In this document: piece after piece, positions 23,408-30,453 of the stretch | How the letters are laid out: each line of letters starts with the position of its first letter | Position numbering within the stretch: the first letter of the stretch is position 1 | Origin: an uncultured Adlercreutzia sp. | Lineage (GTDB): Bacteria > Actinomycetota > Coriobacteriia > Coriobacteriales > Eggerthellaceae | NCBI RefSeq assembly: GCF_958431955.1 | Contig: NZ_CAUASN010000033.1 | Span: 1-30,453 of the forward strand | DNA: 30,453 nucleotides | Direction of reading: 5' to 3' | The notes under the pieces: generated by a model | The model's input: only the letters and a program-made list of their open reading frames with translations | Told to the model about the DNA's origin: nothing | Databases searched by the model: none | Translations under genes and position numbers: made by a program

Positions 23408-25819
23408 CTACAGGAGGTCCACCGGGTCCACGTCGACGGCGGCGTTGACGCGGGGGTTGGCCTTGCGGGCGCGGAACAGGCGCGCGAGCGGCGCAGACAG
23501 GTCGGCGCCGAGGGGGGCCTTCACCACCACGTGGTAGCGGTAGGTGTTGCGCAGCTTCGACAAGGCGCAGGGCACCGCCGGCAGCACCGTCCAGCGCGGA
23601 TCGCCCACCGTATCGTGGATGAGATCGGCCAGCTGGGCCCGCAGAAGCTCGGCCTCGGTGGCCACCTCGTGCTCGTCGGCGCCCCACACGAGGATATTGG
23701 CCATGGCCACGTAGGGCGGGTACTCCAGGAGCTTGCGTTTGGGCAGCTCGGCGCGCAAAAACATCCCGCGGTCGTAGCGGGCCGCCGCCTGGATGGCCAC
23801 GGAGTCGGCCTCGTAGGTCTGCACCATGACGCGCCCGGGCAGCTCGGCGCGGCCGGCGCGGCCGGCCACCTGCTCGATGAGCTGGAAGGTGCGCTCGGGC
23901 GCCCGGTAGTCGGGCAGGTGCAGCTGGGTGTCGGCGTTGATGACGCCCACGAGCGTCACGTCGTCGAAGTCGAGGCCCTTGGCGATCATCTGGGTGCCGA
24001 GCAGCACCGCCGCCCGGGCCGCGCCGAAGCGCTCGAGCAGCTCCTGGTGCGCGCCTTTGGCCGTGGTGGTGTCGGCATCCATGCGGATGATGGGCACGTC
24101 GGGCCCCACGCCAGGCATCCCGTCCAAGAGCGCGCGCAGATCCGATTCCACCCGCTGGGTGCCGGCACCGAACTTCTTCAGGTAGGGGCTGCCGCACTCG
24201 GGGCACACGGGCGGCGCCGGCACCGTGTAGCCGCAGTGGTGGCACACGAGCTTGGCGCCCTGCTCGTGGTAGGTGAGGCTCGTCGCGCAATGCGGGCACT
24301 CGGGCACGAAACCGCAGTCGCGGCACAGGAGGAACTTCGCGAACCCGCGCTGGTTCAGCAAAAGCACGGCCTTGTGCCCCGCCGAGAGCTCGGCGGCAAG
24401 CGCCCGGGTGAGGCGCCCCGAGAACATGGAGCGCGCGCCCGAGGCGAACTCGGCGGCCATGTCCACCACCTCCACCGGCGGAAGCGGGCGGCCGTTGGCC
24501 CGCTCGGGCAGGTCGACGCTCGTCCAGGCGGGGTCCTTCGCCACCGCGTAGAGCGCCTCGATGGAGGGCGTGGCGCTGCCGAGCACCACCGCGCCGCCCG
24601 AGCGCGCCATCATCCAGCGGGCCACGTCGCGCGCCTGGTAGCGCGGGGCCGAGTCCTGCTTGTAGGAGCCCTCGTGCTCCTCGTCGATGACGATGAGCCC
24701 CACGTTGAAAAGCGGCGTGAACAGGGCGCTGCGGGCACCCACCACCACGCGCGCCGCGCCGCTTTTGATGAAATCCCACTGGTCGAAGCGCTCGCCGTCG
24801 CTCATGCGCGAGTGCATGACGGCCACCGCATCGCCGAAGCGGCCGCGGAAGCGCCCCACGGTCTGGGGCGTGAGAGAGATCTCCGGCACGAGCACGATGG
24901 CGGTGCGCCCCTCGACGAGCACCTCCTCGATGGCCCGCAGGTACACCTCGGTCTTGCCCGAGCCCGTCACGCCGTCCACGAGCACCACGTGCCCGCAGGC
25001 CGCCGCGCGGGCCTCCCCGATGGCCGCAAGCGCCGCGGCCTGCCCCTCGGTGAGCTGCGGCCGGGCGGCCCCGCGAGCGGCAGCTGCGGAACCGGAATCG
25101 GAGACGGCATCGCCGGCCTCCTGCGCGAGGGGAGCGCCGCGGCCGGCGACGGCAGGCGCATCGCCGGCGCCCGCAGCGCCCGCGGCCTCCATGCCCCGCA
25201 TGCGGCGGCGTCGCTCCACGACCACGGCGCCCTTCTCCCCCAGCGCCTTTAAGGTGGAGCCCACCGAGCCGAACTCGCGGGCGAGCTCGGCCACGCGCAC
25301 GTCCCCCGCGCCCACCGCGGCGAGCACCTGCTGCTGCTTCACCGCGTTCTTGCGCGGCGTGAACTCGTCGAAGGCCGGCCCTCGGGTGACCCAGCGGTCG
25401 TCCACCTCGCCGACCTTCGGCTCCTCGAGCCGCCAGCGCCCGTCGCGCCCGCGCACCACCCGCGGCACCGCGCCCGGCGGCGTGAACAGGCGCACGCAGC
25501 TGGAGAGGGGCGCCACGTAGCGCTCGGCGATGTACTGGGCGCAGGCCGCTCCTTCCTCGTCGAAGAACGGGCCGGCGAGCACCGCCTCCACCTGGCGCAG
25601 CTCGGACACCGCCAGGGGGTTGCCCCACAGATCGGTTCCCTCCCCCGGCGCCGCGGCGGCCTCCTCCAAGCCCACCACGTAGCCCACGGCCTTGCGGCCG
25701 CCCAAGGTCACGAGCACGGCACAGCCGACTGAAGCCGCCATATCGTCGGGCACGGCGTAGGAATAGGGCGCGTCGAGCGCCTGGGTGGGAATATCGACTA
25801 TGACGGAGGCAATGAACAT
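23408..25819 (-). CDS. priA: primosomal replication restart helicase PriA
   Basis: An 803-residue protein that unwinds and reloads the replisome at stalled forks. The N-terminal DNA 3'-end binding domain (about 1-110, with PYSYAVPDDM and VGYVVGLEE) leads to a winged-helix-like segment and an Ala/Gly-rich insert (205-255). The helicase core follows: Walker A GVTGSGKTEVY (about 283), LVPEISLTPQT and DEEHEGSYKQD. Paired zinc motifs come next (CRDCG, CPHC, CHHCG, CPECG), then GTQMIAKGLDFDDVTLVGV and the QVAGRAGR motif VI. ATG 25819 is chosen over 25837 because MFIASVIVDIP aligns with family starts. No ribosome binding site precedes it; TATACT lies 6 bases upstream, implying a leaderless mRNA. It is 39 bases downstream of ybaK on the same strand. 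Confidence 0.95.
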   Translation of the reverse strand: MFIASVIVDIPTQALDAPYSYAVPDDMAASVGCAVLVTLGGRKAVGYVVGLEEAAAAPGEGTDLWGNPLAVSELRQVEAVLAGPFFDEEGAACAQYIAERYVAPLSSCVRLFTPPGAVPRVVRGRDGRWRLEEPKVGEVDDRWVTRGPAFDEFTPRKNAVKQQQVLAAVGAGDVRVAELAREFGSVGSTLKALGEKGAVVVERRRRMRGMEAAGAAGAGDAPAVAGRGAPLAQEAGDAVSDSGSAAAARGAARPQLTEGQAAALAAIGEARAAACGHVVLVDGVTGSGKTEVYLRAIEEVLVEGRTAIVLVPEISLTPQTVGRFRGRFGDAVAVMHSRMSDGERFDQWDFIKSGAARVVVGARSALFTPLFNVGLIVIDEEHEGSYKQDSAPRYQARDVARWMMARSGGAVVLGSATPSIEALYAVAKDPAWTSVDLPERANGRPLPPVEVVDMAAEFASGARSMFSGRLTRALAAELSAGHKAVLLLNQRGFAKFLLCRDCGFVPECPHCATSLTYHEQGAKLVCHHCGYTVPAPPVCPECGSPYLKKFGAGTQRVESDLRALLDGMPGVGPDVPIIRMDADTTTAKGAHQELLERFGAARAAVLLGTQMIAKGLDFDDVTLVGVINADTQLHLPDYRAPERTFQLIEQVAGRAGRAELPGRVMVQTYEADSVAIQAAARYDRGMFLRAELPKRKLLEYPPYVAMANILVWGADEHEVATEAELLRAQLADLIHDTVGDPRWTVLPAVPCALSKLRNTYRYHVVVKAPLGADLSAPLARLFRARKANPRVNAAVDVDPVDLL

Positions 25820-25825
25820 GGGAAC

Positions 25826-25831
25826 AGTATA
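25826..25831 (-). promoter_or_regulatory. priA: -10 box for leaderless priA mRNA
   Basis: TATACT followed after GTTCCC by the ATG at 25819. The usual 6-8 base distance to the start site puts +1 on or next to the A of ATG. No -35 match is visible in this GC-rich stretch. Confidence 0.5.
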
Positions 25832-25858
25832 ACGCACCCGCCCGCGGACGCGCCCTCC

Positions 25859-26344
25859 CTACCCCGTGAGGTCGGCGTAGGCGAAGGGCACGAGAAGGCC
25901 CAGGTCGTCGGGGGCCATGCGCACTTGGCAGCCCACTTTCCCGCCCGAGAAGTAGATCGTATCGAACAGCTGGGCGGTCTCGTCCACGAAGGTGGCGAAG
26001 CGCTTCTTCATGCCGATGGGCGAGCAGCCGCCGTGCACGTAGCCGGTGAGCGGCAGAAGGTCGCGGGCGCGCACCATGGCCACGGCCTTCTCGCCGGCGG
26101 CCGCGGCGGCCTTCTTCAGGTCCAGCTCGCAGGCCACGGGCACGAGGAACACGTAGTGCTCGCCGGATTTTCCCTCGGTGACGAGGGTCTTGAACACGGC
26201 GTCCACCTCCTCGCCCTGGGACTGGGCGATCTCGACCCCGGTCATCGCGGGGTCGGCCTCGAAGAAGAGCGCCTCGTGGGCGATGCCCGCCGCGTCCAGC
26301 TCGCGCAGGGCGTTGGTCTTGTGGTCTTTGGGAGCGCGGGCCAT
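25859..26344 (-). CDS. ybaK: Cys-tRNA(Pro)/aminoacyl-tRNA deacylase, YbaK/EbsC family
   Basis: A 161-residue cytosolic editing enzyme that hydrolyses mischarged Cys-tRNA(Pro) in the family. The length matches the usual 155-165. Motifs are KTNALRELDAAGIAHEALFF, DAVFKTLV (the Lys of this motif is the conserved catalytic one), YVFLVPVACELDLKKAA and TGYVHGGCSPIGMKKRFATFVDE. The start ATG 26344 has GGAGGT 6 bases upstream. It follows the DUF1461 gene by 4 bases and is in the same operon. Confidence 0.92.
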   Translation of the reverse strand: MARAPKDHKTNALRELDAAGIAHEALFFEADPAMTGVEIAQSQGEEVDAVFKTLVTEGKSGEHYVFLVPVACELDLKKAAAAAGEKAVAMVRARDLLPLTGYVHGGCSPIGMKKRFATFVDETAQLFDTIYFSGGKVGCQVRMAPDDLGLLVPFAYADLTG

Positions 26345-26348
26345 ACAG

Positions 26349-27224
26349 CTACCTCCGGCCGCCCTTCTTCCCCTTCTTGCCCTTGCGCGCCGCGGCCTCG
26401 GCCTCCTCGGCGAGGCGGCGGTGCTGCACCTGGGCGCGCCAGGCGGCCACGCATCCCCCGATGAAGCACACGGCGCCCAGGCCGACGGAGGTGGCGAGCC
26501 ACACCCCGCCCATGCCCATCCAGAAATCGAGCGGGTACATGGAGATGAGCAGCGAATCGTAGCTGAACGTCCAGGTGCCGTCCACGAAGAACAGCGAGTG
26601 GAAGGCGGCGAACAGGCCGTTGAAGTCCACGATGCCCCACACGCCGAGCACGGCGAGCAGCGCCACGAGGAAGGCCGGCCCCATGCGCAGCATGAAGGCC
26701 AGCGCCGCCCACTGGCGACGCACGCCCAGAAGCACGGCCACGATAAGCGCGGCCACCCCGATCATGCCGAGCCAGGAGCTCGCGCCCGTGATGAGGCGGT
26801 TGCAGTCCTCCAGGTGGCTCACGGCCGCCGCGTCGAGCGCGTAGCGGTCGGACACCTTCGCGAGCGCGTCCATGGTGGAAAGCGCCGTGCCGTCCCCCTC
26901 GAGGGCCGTGCGGGCCGCCTGGGTCCACTCCCCCGCCTTTGGGGCGCCCTCGGCGCTCGCCGCGCGGGCCGTCTCCACCACCGAGGCGGCCAGGCCCTCG
27001 GCGGCCGCTTCGGCGTCGCGGTGCGGGTCCACCGTGAAGGAGCGGGTGATGCCGGCGAGCTCCACGAGCTCATCGTGGGTGTAGGGGGACTCATTCCCCT
27101 GGCTCACCGCGCCGGCGAGCGAAGTGGTGATGCCGGGCAGGCAGCAGACGGCGAAGCCGCACACGAGCAGCGTGACGGCAAGCACGGTGGCGCCGATGCC
27201 GGCGAGAATGCTGTTCGATCCCAT
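26349..27224 (-). CDS. TIGR01906/DUF1461 family integral membrane protein
   Basis: A 291-residue membrane protein. TM1 is near 7-33 (GIGATVLAVTLLVCGFAVCCLPGI). An extracytoplasmic segment containing SPYTHDELVELAGITRSF and the conserved AVSHLEDCNRLITG follows. Further TM segments lie near 150-170, 180-200 and 245-265. The family signature FNGLFAAFHSLFFVDGTWTFSYDSLLISMYPLDFW is present. A basic Lys/Arg-rich tail (ARKGKKGKKGGRR) ends the protein in the cytosol. The ATG at 27224 abuts the stop of the upstream gene (TAAATG), so translation is coupled. The family's function is unknown. Confidence 0.8.
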   Translation of the reverse strand: MGSNSILAGIGATVLAVTLLVCGFAVCCLPGITTSLAGAVSQGNESPYTHDELVELAGITRSFTVDPHRDAEAAAEGLAASVVETARAASAEGAPKAGEWTQAARTALEGDGTALSTMDALAKVSDRYALDAAAVSHLEDCNRLITGASSWLGMIGVAALIVAVLLGVRRQWAALAFMLRMGPAFLVALLAVLGVWGIVDFNGLFAAFHSLFFVDGTWTFSYDSLLISMYPLDFWMGMGGVWLATSVGLGAVCFIGGCVAAWRAQVQHRRLAEEAEAAARKGKKGKKGGRR

Positions 27225-28616
27225 TTACAGCTCCAGCCCGTCGGGGTTGTCGCAGTCGACCCACAGGGAGGCCGCCGTCATGCCGTCGTTGGTCTTGCTG
27301 ATGGTGGGGTGCGGCCCCAGGCGGCTGAACACGCCCTGGAAGTGCCCGTTGTACAAGTATAGGCCGTTCATGTTGTTGTAGGGCACCGGCTCGCTTTCCA
27401 CCGCGCCGTCGGGCATCTCGTCGATACCGGCGTCAGGCGGCAGCGTGTCGGTCTTGAAGGGGCGGATGTAGCGCTGCACGATGAAGGGGTAGCCGGCGCG
27501 CTCGTTCGCGAACTCATCGATGACGCGCTCCCACTCCTGCTGCGTCACCTCGCAGCCGGCGTACACGTTGTCAGCGCCGTAGTGGTCGGTGGGCTTCACG
27601 ATCCACTCGTCCTTGTTCGCGCGGATCTGGCCGAGGTTCACCACCGACTCGTCGAGAAACGCCGTCATGGGCACCGTGGCCTCCACAAACGCGATCTCCT
27701 CCTCGGTGAGGAAGGCCTGGGTCTCGGGCTTGAACAGCACCTCGAACAGCTGCTTGTCGTGCACGATATGACCCGAGAAAGCCCCGATGAGCGCCACCTT
27801 CCGGGCGCGCACCGCATTGATGAGCGCCTGAGAGTCGTCCCAGAACTCCAGCACGTCGTTGGTGACCGACCGCCGCCAGATGGCGTTCACGGGAAGCCCG
27901 TCGGGGGTGGCGAGCACCTCGCCGTCGAAGACGAGGTCGCGCACATCGGCCACGACGCATTCCACACCGGCCTCGCGGAACTTCTCGGCGAAGATGTGGA
28001 ACTCGTCCACCACGCCGTTCTCCAAATAGTCGCAGATGGCGATGCGGGGGTTCTCCACCTTGAAGCGGTAGGTGTCGTAGATGCTTAAGAAGGTGCGCAC
28101 CCACGGCTCGAACAAATCGCAGCCTTGCACGGTGTGGCTCTCGGAGAAGACGCGGAGGGTCTCGGTGTCCTTGATGGAGTTCGTGATCTCGCGGTTCTCG
28201 TTCATGCCGGCGCTCCCGTCGCCGTTGAACTCGCAGAAGTGGATGCGGTAGTCGTCCTCGTTCAGGAACGTGTCCACGCGCGCGAAGGGCAGCACCGCGT
28301 CGTAGTCGCGGGGCAAAAGAATGAGCTCCACGAGCCGCTCGTCGAAATCGAAGAGCTTGCGGTACTCCTCATCGGCCCGGTAGCGCTCGATGACCTTGCA
28401 CAAGATGCGGTGGCACGTCTCGGCGGTATCGCGCATGGCCTCGTAGGACTTCTGGTTGAACAGGCGCGGCACGAAGGAGGAGGCCACCACCTTATGGTGC
28501 ACGATGGCCGTGGAGCCCTGCATGTAGTCGTAGGCGGCGCGACGATCCTCCACCGCCCCGTCCAGCTCGTCGATGATCTGGAAGTACTCGCGCGTGTAGT
28601 CGGCATTAGTGGGCAT
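27225..28616 (-). CDS. ATP-grasp ligase-like protein, distantly glutathionylspermidine synthase-like
   Basis: A 463-residue soluble protein. The region FCEFNGDGSAGMNENREITNS corresponds to the ENNADTPT-type ligand loop of the GSP-synthase/YgiC group. DEWIVKPTDHYGADNVYAG fits the ATP-grasp lysine strand, and YPFIVQRYIRPFKTD with YNNMNGLYLYNGHFQGVFSR the metal and ATP site. It should form an amide bond using ATP; the substrates are unknown. I chose ATG 28616 with GGAG 6 bases upstream, since the frame to 28724 is non-coding in look. It heads a run with DUF1461 (abutting) and ybaK (4 bases further). A circularly permuted type ATP-grasp is an alternative. Confidence 0.65.
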   Translation of the reverse strand: MPTNADYTREYFQIIDELDGAVEDRRAAYDYMQGSTAIVHHKVVASSFVPRLFNQKSYEAMRDTAETCHRILCKVIERYRADEEYRKLFDFDERLVELILLPRDYDAVLPFARVDTFLNEDDYRIHFCEFNGDGSAGMNENREITNSIKDTETLRVFSESHTVQGCDLFEPWVRTFLSIYDTYRFKVENPRIAICDYLENGVVDEFHIFAEKFREAGVECVVADVRDLVFDGEVLATPDGLPVNAIWRRSVTNDVLEFWDDSQALINAVRARKVALIGAFSGHIVHDKQLFEVLFKPETQAFLTEEEIAFVEATVPMTAFLDESVVNLGQIRANKDEWIVKPTDHYGADNVYAGCEVTQQEWERVIDEFANERAGYPFIVQRYIRPFKTDTLPPDAGIDEMPDGAVESEPVPYNNMNGLYLYNGHFQGVFSRLGPHPTISKTNDGMTAASLWVDCDNPDGLEL

Positions 28617-28652
28617 GAAGGCTCCGTCCCTCGACGTTTGCATATCCGCATA

Positions 28653-28661
28653 AGTGTAGCA
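28653..28661 (-). promoter_or_regulatory. extended -10 promoter of the ATP-grasp operon
   Basis: TGCTACACT on the minus strand, a TG-extended -10 box, 37 bases before ATG 28616, giving a leader of about 30 bases with GGAG. Confidence 0.5.
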
Positions 28662-28755
28662 CGTCGGCGGCGCGCCGCGCCTTCCGTATGGTTTCTGTAT
28701 CCTTCCCCGTCGGTGTTCTTGCACCGCGCCCCCATCCCCGATAGTATGGGCAATC

Positions 28756-28794
28756 GCGCGCCTTGGCCCGCATGGCCCGCGCGCACCATATTAT
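28756..28794 (+). promoter_or_regulatory. metK: metK promoter with overlapping palindrome
   Basis: TATTAT (-10, 28789-28794) predicts a start at about 28800-28801. The -35 region lacks a good hexamer. It holds a split palindrome instead: GCGCGC (28756-28761), GGCC (28765-28768), GGCC (28774-28777) and GCGCGC (28779-28784). Regulator binding there is possible. Confidence 0.45.
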
Positions 28795-28799
28795 CCAGA

Positions 28800-28890
28800 G
28801 TCGGGGTAGAGAGTTGGCTCGCCGATCCCGACACCAACCTGACGCGCCTCGCCCGCGGGCGGCCGCCAAGGTGGTCCGGCCAACAGCGAT
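28800..28890 (+). promoter_or_regulatory. metK 5' leader, candidate pseudoknot riboswitch
   Basis: Stem 1 pairs GTCGGG (28800-28805) with CCCGAC (28827-28832). Stem 2 pairs GTTGG (28813-28817), inside the stem 1 loop, with CCAAC (28834-28838). The first base of stem 1 is the predicted transcription start. An alternative pairing uses GTTGGC (28813-28818) and GCCAAC (28879-28884), seven bases before the AAGAAAGGA ribosome binding site, and excludes stem 2. A further weak hairpin is at 28861-28881. The arrangement resembles compact SAM-responsive RNAs found before metK, but I see no sequence match to a known class. Confidence 0.45.
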
Positions 28891-28904
28891 AAGAAAGGAA
28901 CCTC

Positions 28905-30173
28905 ATGACCGAGAACCGCACGAGCTACCTGTTCACCTCCGAGTCGGTGACCGAGGGGCACCCCGACAAGATCTGCGACCAGATTTCCGACGCCATCCTG
29001 GACGCCATCCTGGCCAAGGAGATCGCGCTTTCCGAAGAGGGATACATCGCCCCCGACGGGGCGCCGGCCGACCCCACCAAGTTCCGCTGCGCCTGCGAGA
29101 CGCTCGTGACCACGGGCACCGTGTTCGTCACCGGCGAGATCCGCACCCAGGCCTACGTGGACGTGCAGTCCATCGTGCGCGACGTGGTGTGCGGCATCGG
29201 CTACGACCGCGCCAAGTACGGCTTCGACGGCAACACCTGCGCCGTGATGAGCTCCATCCACGAGCAGTCCGCCGACATCGCCCAGGGCGTGGATGAGTCC
29301 TTCGAGGCCCAGCACGACGCCGCCGCGGCCGCCGACCCCTACGAGACCATCGGCGCGGGCGACCAGGGCATGATGTTCGGCTACGCCTGCAACGAGACGA
29401 GCACCCTCATGCCCATGCCGATCTATCTGGCCCACCGCCTCTCCGAGCGCCTGACCGAGGTGCGCAAGAACGGCACGCTGGAGTTTCTGCGCCCCGACGG
29501 CAAGACCCAGGTGTCGGTGCGCTACGTGGACGGGGTGCCCACGGCCGTGGAGAAGGTGGTCGTGTCCACCCAGCACGCCGAGGACATCGAGCAGGACGCC
29601 CTGCGCGAGGCCATCGTCGAGACGGTCATCCGCCCGGTGTTCGAGGCCGAGGGGGTGGAGCTGGCCGAGGACTGCGAGATCTATGTGAACCCCACCGGCC
29701 GCTTCGTCATCGGCGGCCCCATGGGGGACGCGGGCCTCACGGGCCGCAAGATCATCGTGGACACCTACGGCGGCATGGGCCGCCACGGCGGCGGGGCCTT
29801 CTCGGGCAAGGACTGCACCAAGGTGGACCGCTCGGCAGCCTACGCGGCGCGCTGGGTGGCGAAGAACGTGGTGGCCGCCGGGCTCGCCGATCGCTGCGAG
29901 GTGCAGATCGCCTACGCCATCGGCGTGGCCCAGCCGGTGAGCGTGATGGTGGACACCTTCGGCACCGAGCACGTGCCCGTCTCCGACATCGAGCGCGCCG
30001 TGGCCGAGGTGTTCGACCTGCGCCCCGGCGCCATCATCGACGCGCTGGATCTGCGCCGCCCCATCTACCAGAAGACGGCCGCCTACGGGCACTTCGGCCG
30101 CGAGCTTCCCGAGTTCACCTGGGAGGCCACCGACCGCGCCGACGCCCTGCGCGCGGCCTGCGGGCTGGAGTAA
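28905..30173 (+). CDS. metK: S-adenosylmethionine synthase
   Basis: A 422-residue cytosolic enzyme making SAM from methionine and ATP. The family features are all visible: FTSESVTEGHPDKICDQISDAILD at the N-terminus (with the His and Asp of the active site), TTGTVFVTGEI, the GAGDQGMMFGYACNET signature and KTQVSVRY. NPTGRFVIGGPMGDAGLTGRKIIVDTYGG and HGGGAFSGKDCTKVDRSAAY are also present. It is slightly longer than the usual 385-400, mainly from an insert after SEEGYIAPDGAPADPTKF and one before GAGDQG (VDESFEAQHDAAAAADPYETI). The ATG at 28905 follows AAGAAAGGA. It is transcribed divergently from the ATP-grasp operon and has a structured leader. Confidence 0.96.
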   Translation: MTENRTSYLFTSESVTEGHPDKICDQISDAILDAILAKEIALSEEGYIAPDGAPADPTKFRCACETLVTTGTVFVTGEIRTQAYVDVQSIVRDVVCGIGYDRAKYGFDGNTCAVMSSIHEQSADIAQGVDESFEAQHDAAAAADPYETIGAGDQGMMFGYACNETSTLMPMPIYLAHRLSERLTEVRKNGTLEFLRPDGKTQVSVRYVDGVPTAVEKVVVSTQHAEDIEQDALREAIVETVIRPVFEAEGVELAEDCEIYVNPTGRFVIGGPMGDAGLTGRKIIVDTYGGMGRHGGGAFSGKDCTKVDRSAAYAARWVAKNVVAAGLADRCEVQIAYAIGVAQPVSVMVDTFGTEHVPVSDIERAVAEVFDLRPGAIIDALDLRRPIYQKTAAYGHFGRELPEFTWEATDRADALRAACGLE

Positions 30174-30253
30174 GGGCTGCGAATCGGGGCGTTCCCACTG
30201 GGGCGTCCCCCCGGCGGGGAACGCCTCGCGGCGCTGCAATGGCAGAGCGGAGA
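30174..30253 (+). other. metK 3' intergenic hairpin
   Basis: A 9-bp stem GGCGTTCCC (30188-30196) with GGGAACGCC (30217-30225) around a GC-rich 20-base loop. No T tract follows, so termination here would need another factor. No gene is seen. Confidence 0.4.
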
Positions 30254-30363
30254 GGAAGCGTCGGGCGTCCTGACCGAGCGAGTTCCGCAGCGACTGGAAA
30301 TGTCCAGTGGACATTTCCACCAAGCGAGGACTGTCTGAGCGAATCAGGATGCTCGACGCTTCC
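30254..30363. repeat. long imperfect palindrome, REP/MITE-like
   Basis: The outer arms GGAAGCGTCG (30254-30263) and CGACGCTTCC (30354-30363) pair exactly. Inside them, TCCTGA (30268-30273) pairs with TCAGGA (30344-30349). The centre is TGGAAATGTCCA (30295-30306), one base, and its exact complement (30308-30319). Between these blocks pairing is partial. The whole would fold into one extended hairpin of about 110 bases. It could be a repeat element or act as a transcript end for metK. Confidence 0.65.
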
Positions 30364-30398
30364 GACCGGCAAAGAGCCGCAACAACAAGGGCCCCTGA

Positions 30399-30453
30399 TG
30401 AACTGCACCCCAGTTCTTGGACGGGCTAATAAGAACTAAGCTGCAAGGGACTG
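30399..30453 (+). mobile_element. probable IS3-family (IS150-like) terminus, cut by the window
   Basis: TGAACTGCACCCCAGTTCTT followed by GGACGG resembles the terminal inverted repeat of IS150-group elements, which begin TGTACTGCACCC...TTGGACG (recalled, not searched). The sequence runs to the window end without a coding region, as expected for the short leader before the first transposase frame. The transposase itself is not visible. Confidence 0.5.

Overview
The window is high-GC chromosomal DNA, most likely from a Coriobacteriia/Eggerthellaceae-type actinobacterium (inference). The grounds are strong third-position GC bias, the RpoD type, two 14-TM DHA2-like exporters of a kind common in that group, and AAGGAG-type ribosome binding sites mixed with apparently leaderless starts. 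No phage, CRISPR array or complete insertion sequence is present.

Layout. Positions 1-2160 are accessory-looking. A pyrimidine-rich repeat and a degenerate 34-bp repeat array come first, then a DUF559-type putative nuclease gene. That gene sits between two homologous miniature elements of about 150 bp lying in opposite orientation. From 2165 to 10690 there is a small membrane protein gene and then a likely uptake/export and catabolic locus: MFS transporter, YtcJ-like amidohydrolase, convergent PRD-type regulator, second MFS transporter. From 10717 to 16387 lie, all on the minus strand, sstT behind tRNA-Leu(UAG), tRNA-Asn(GUU), a large rRNA methyltransferase of the RlmKL type whose RlmL half looks degenerate, and rpoD. 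An 883-bp intergenic region with several hairpins follows.

From 17271 to 23271 is a signalling block. Two plus-strand genes encode a small membrane protein and a zinc-ribbon/TM/exported-domain protein. They converge on a translationally coupled minus-strand operon: a membrane-anchored exported protein with a Ser-Gly linker, a transmembrane Ser/Thr kinase and a degenerate FHA-domain protein. From 23408 to 28616 is a minus-strand run: an ATP-grasp ligase-like gene, a DUF1461 membrane protein, a YbaK deacylase and priA, the last with its own probable leaderless promoter. metK runs divergently at 28905-30173 behind a 5' leader that can form a compact pseudoknot starting at the predicted transcription start. 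Downstream are a long imperfect palindrome and what looks like the terminal inverted repeat of an IS3-family (IS150-like) element running off the window.

The strongest leads are the metK leader pseudoknot, the inverted pair of miniature elements, the degenerate RlmL domain and the kinase/FHA/exported-protein operon. All functional statements come from reading the sequence; no database search was run.
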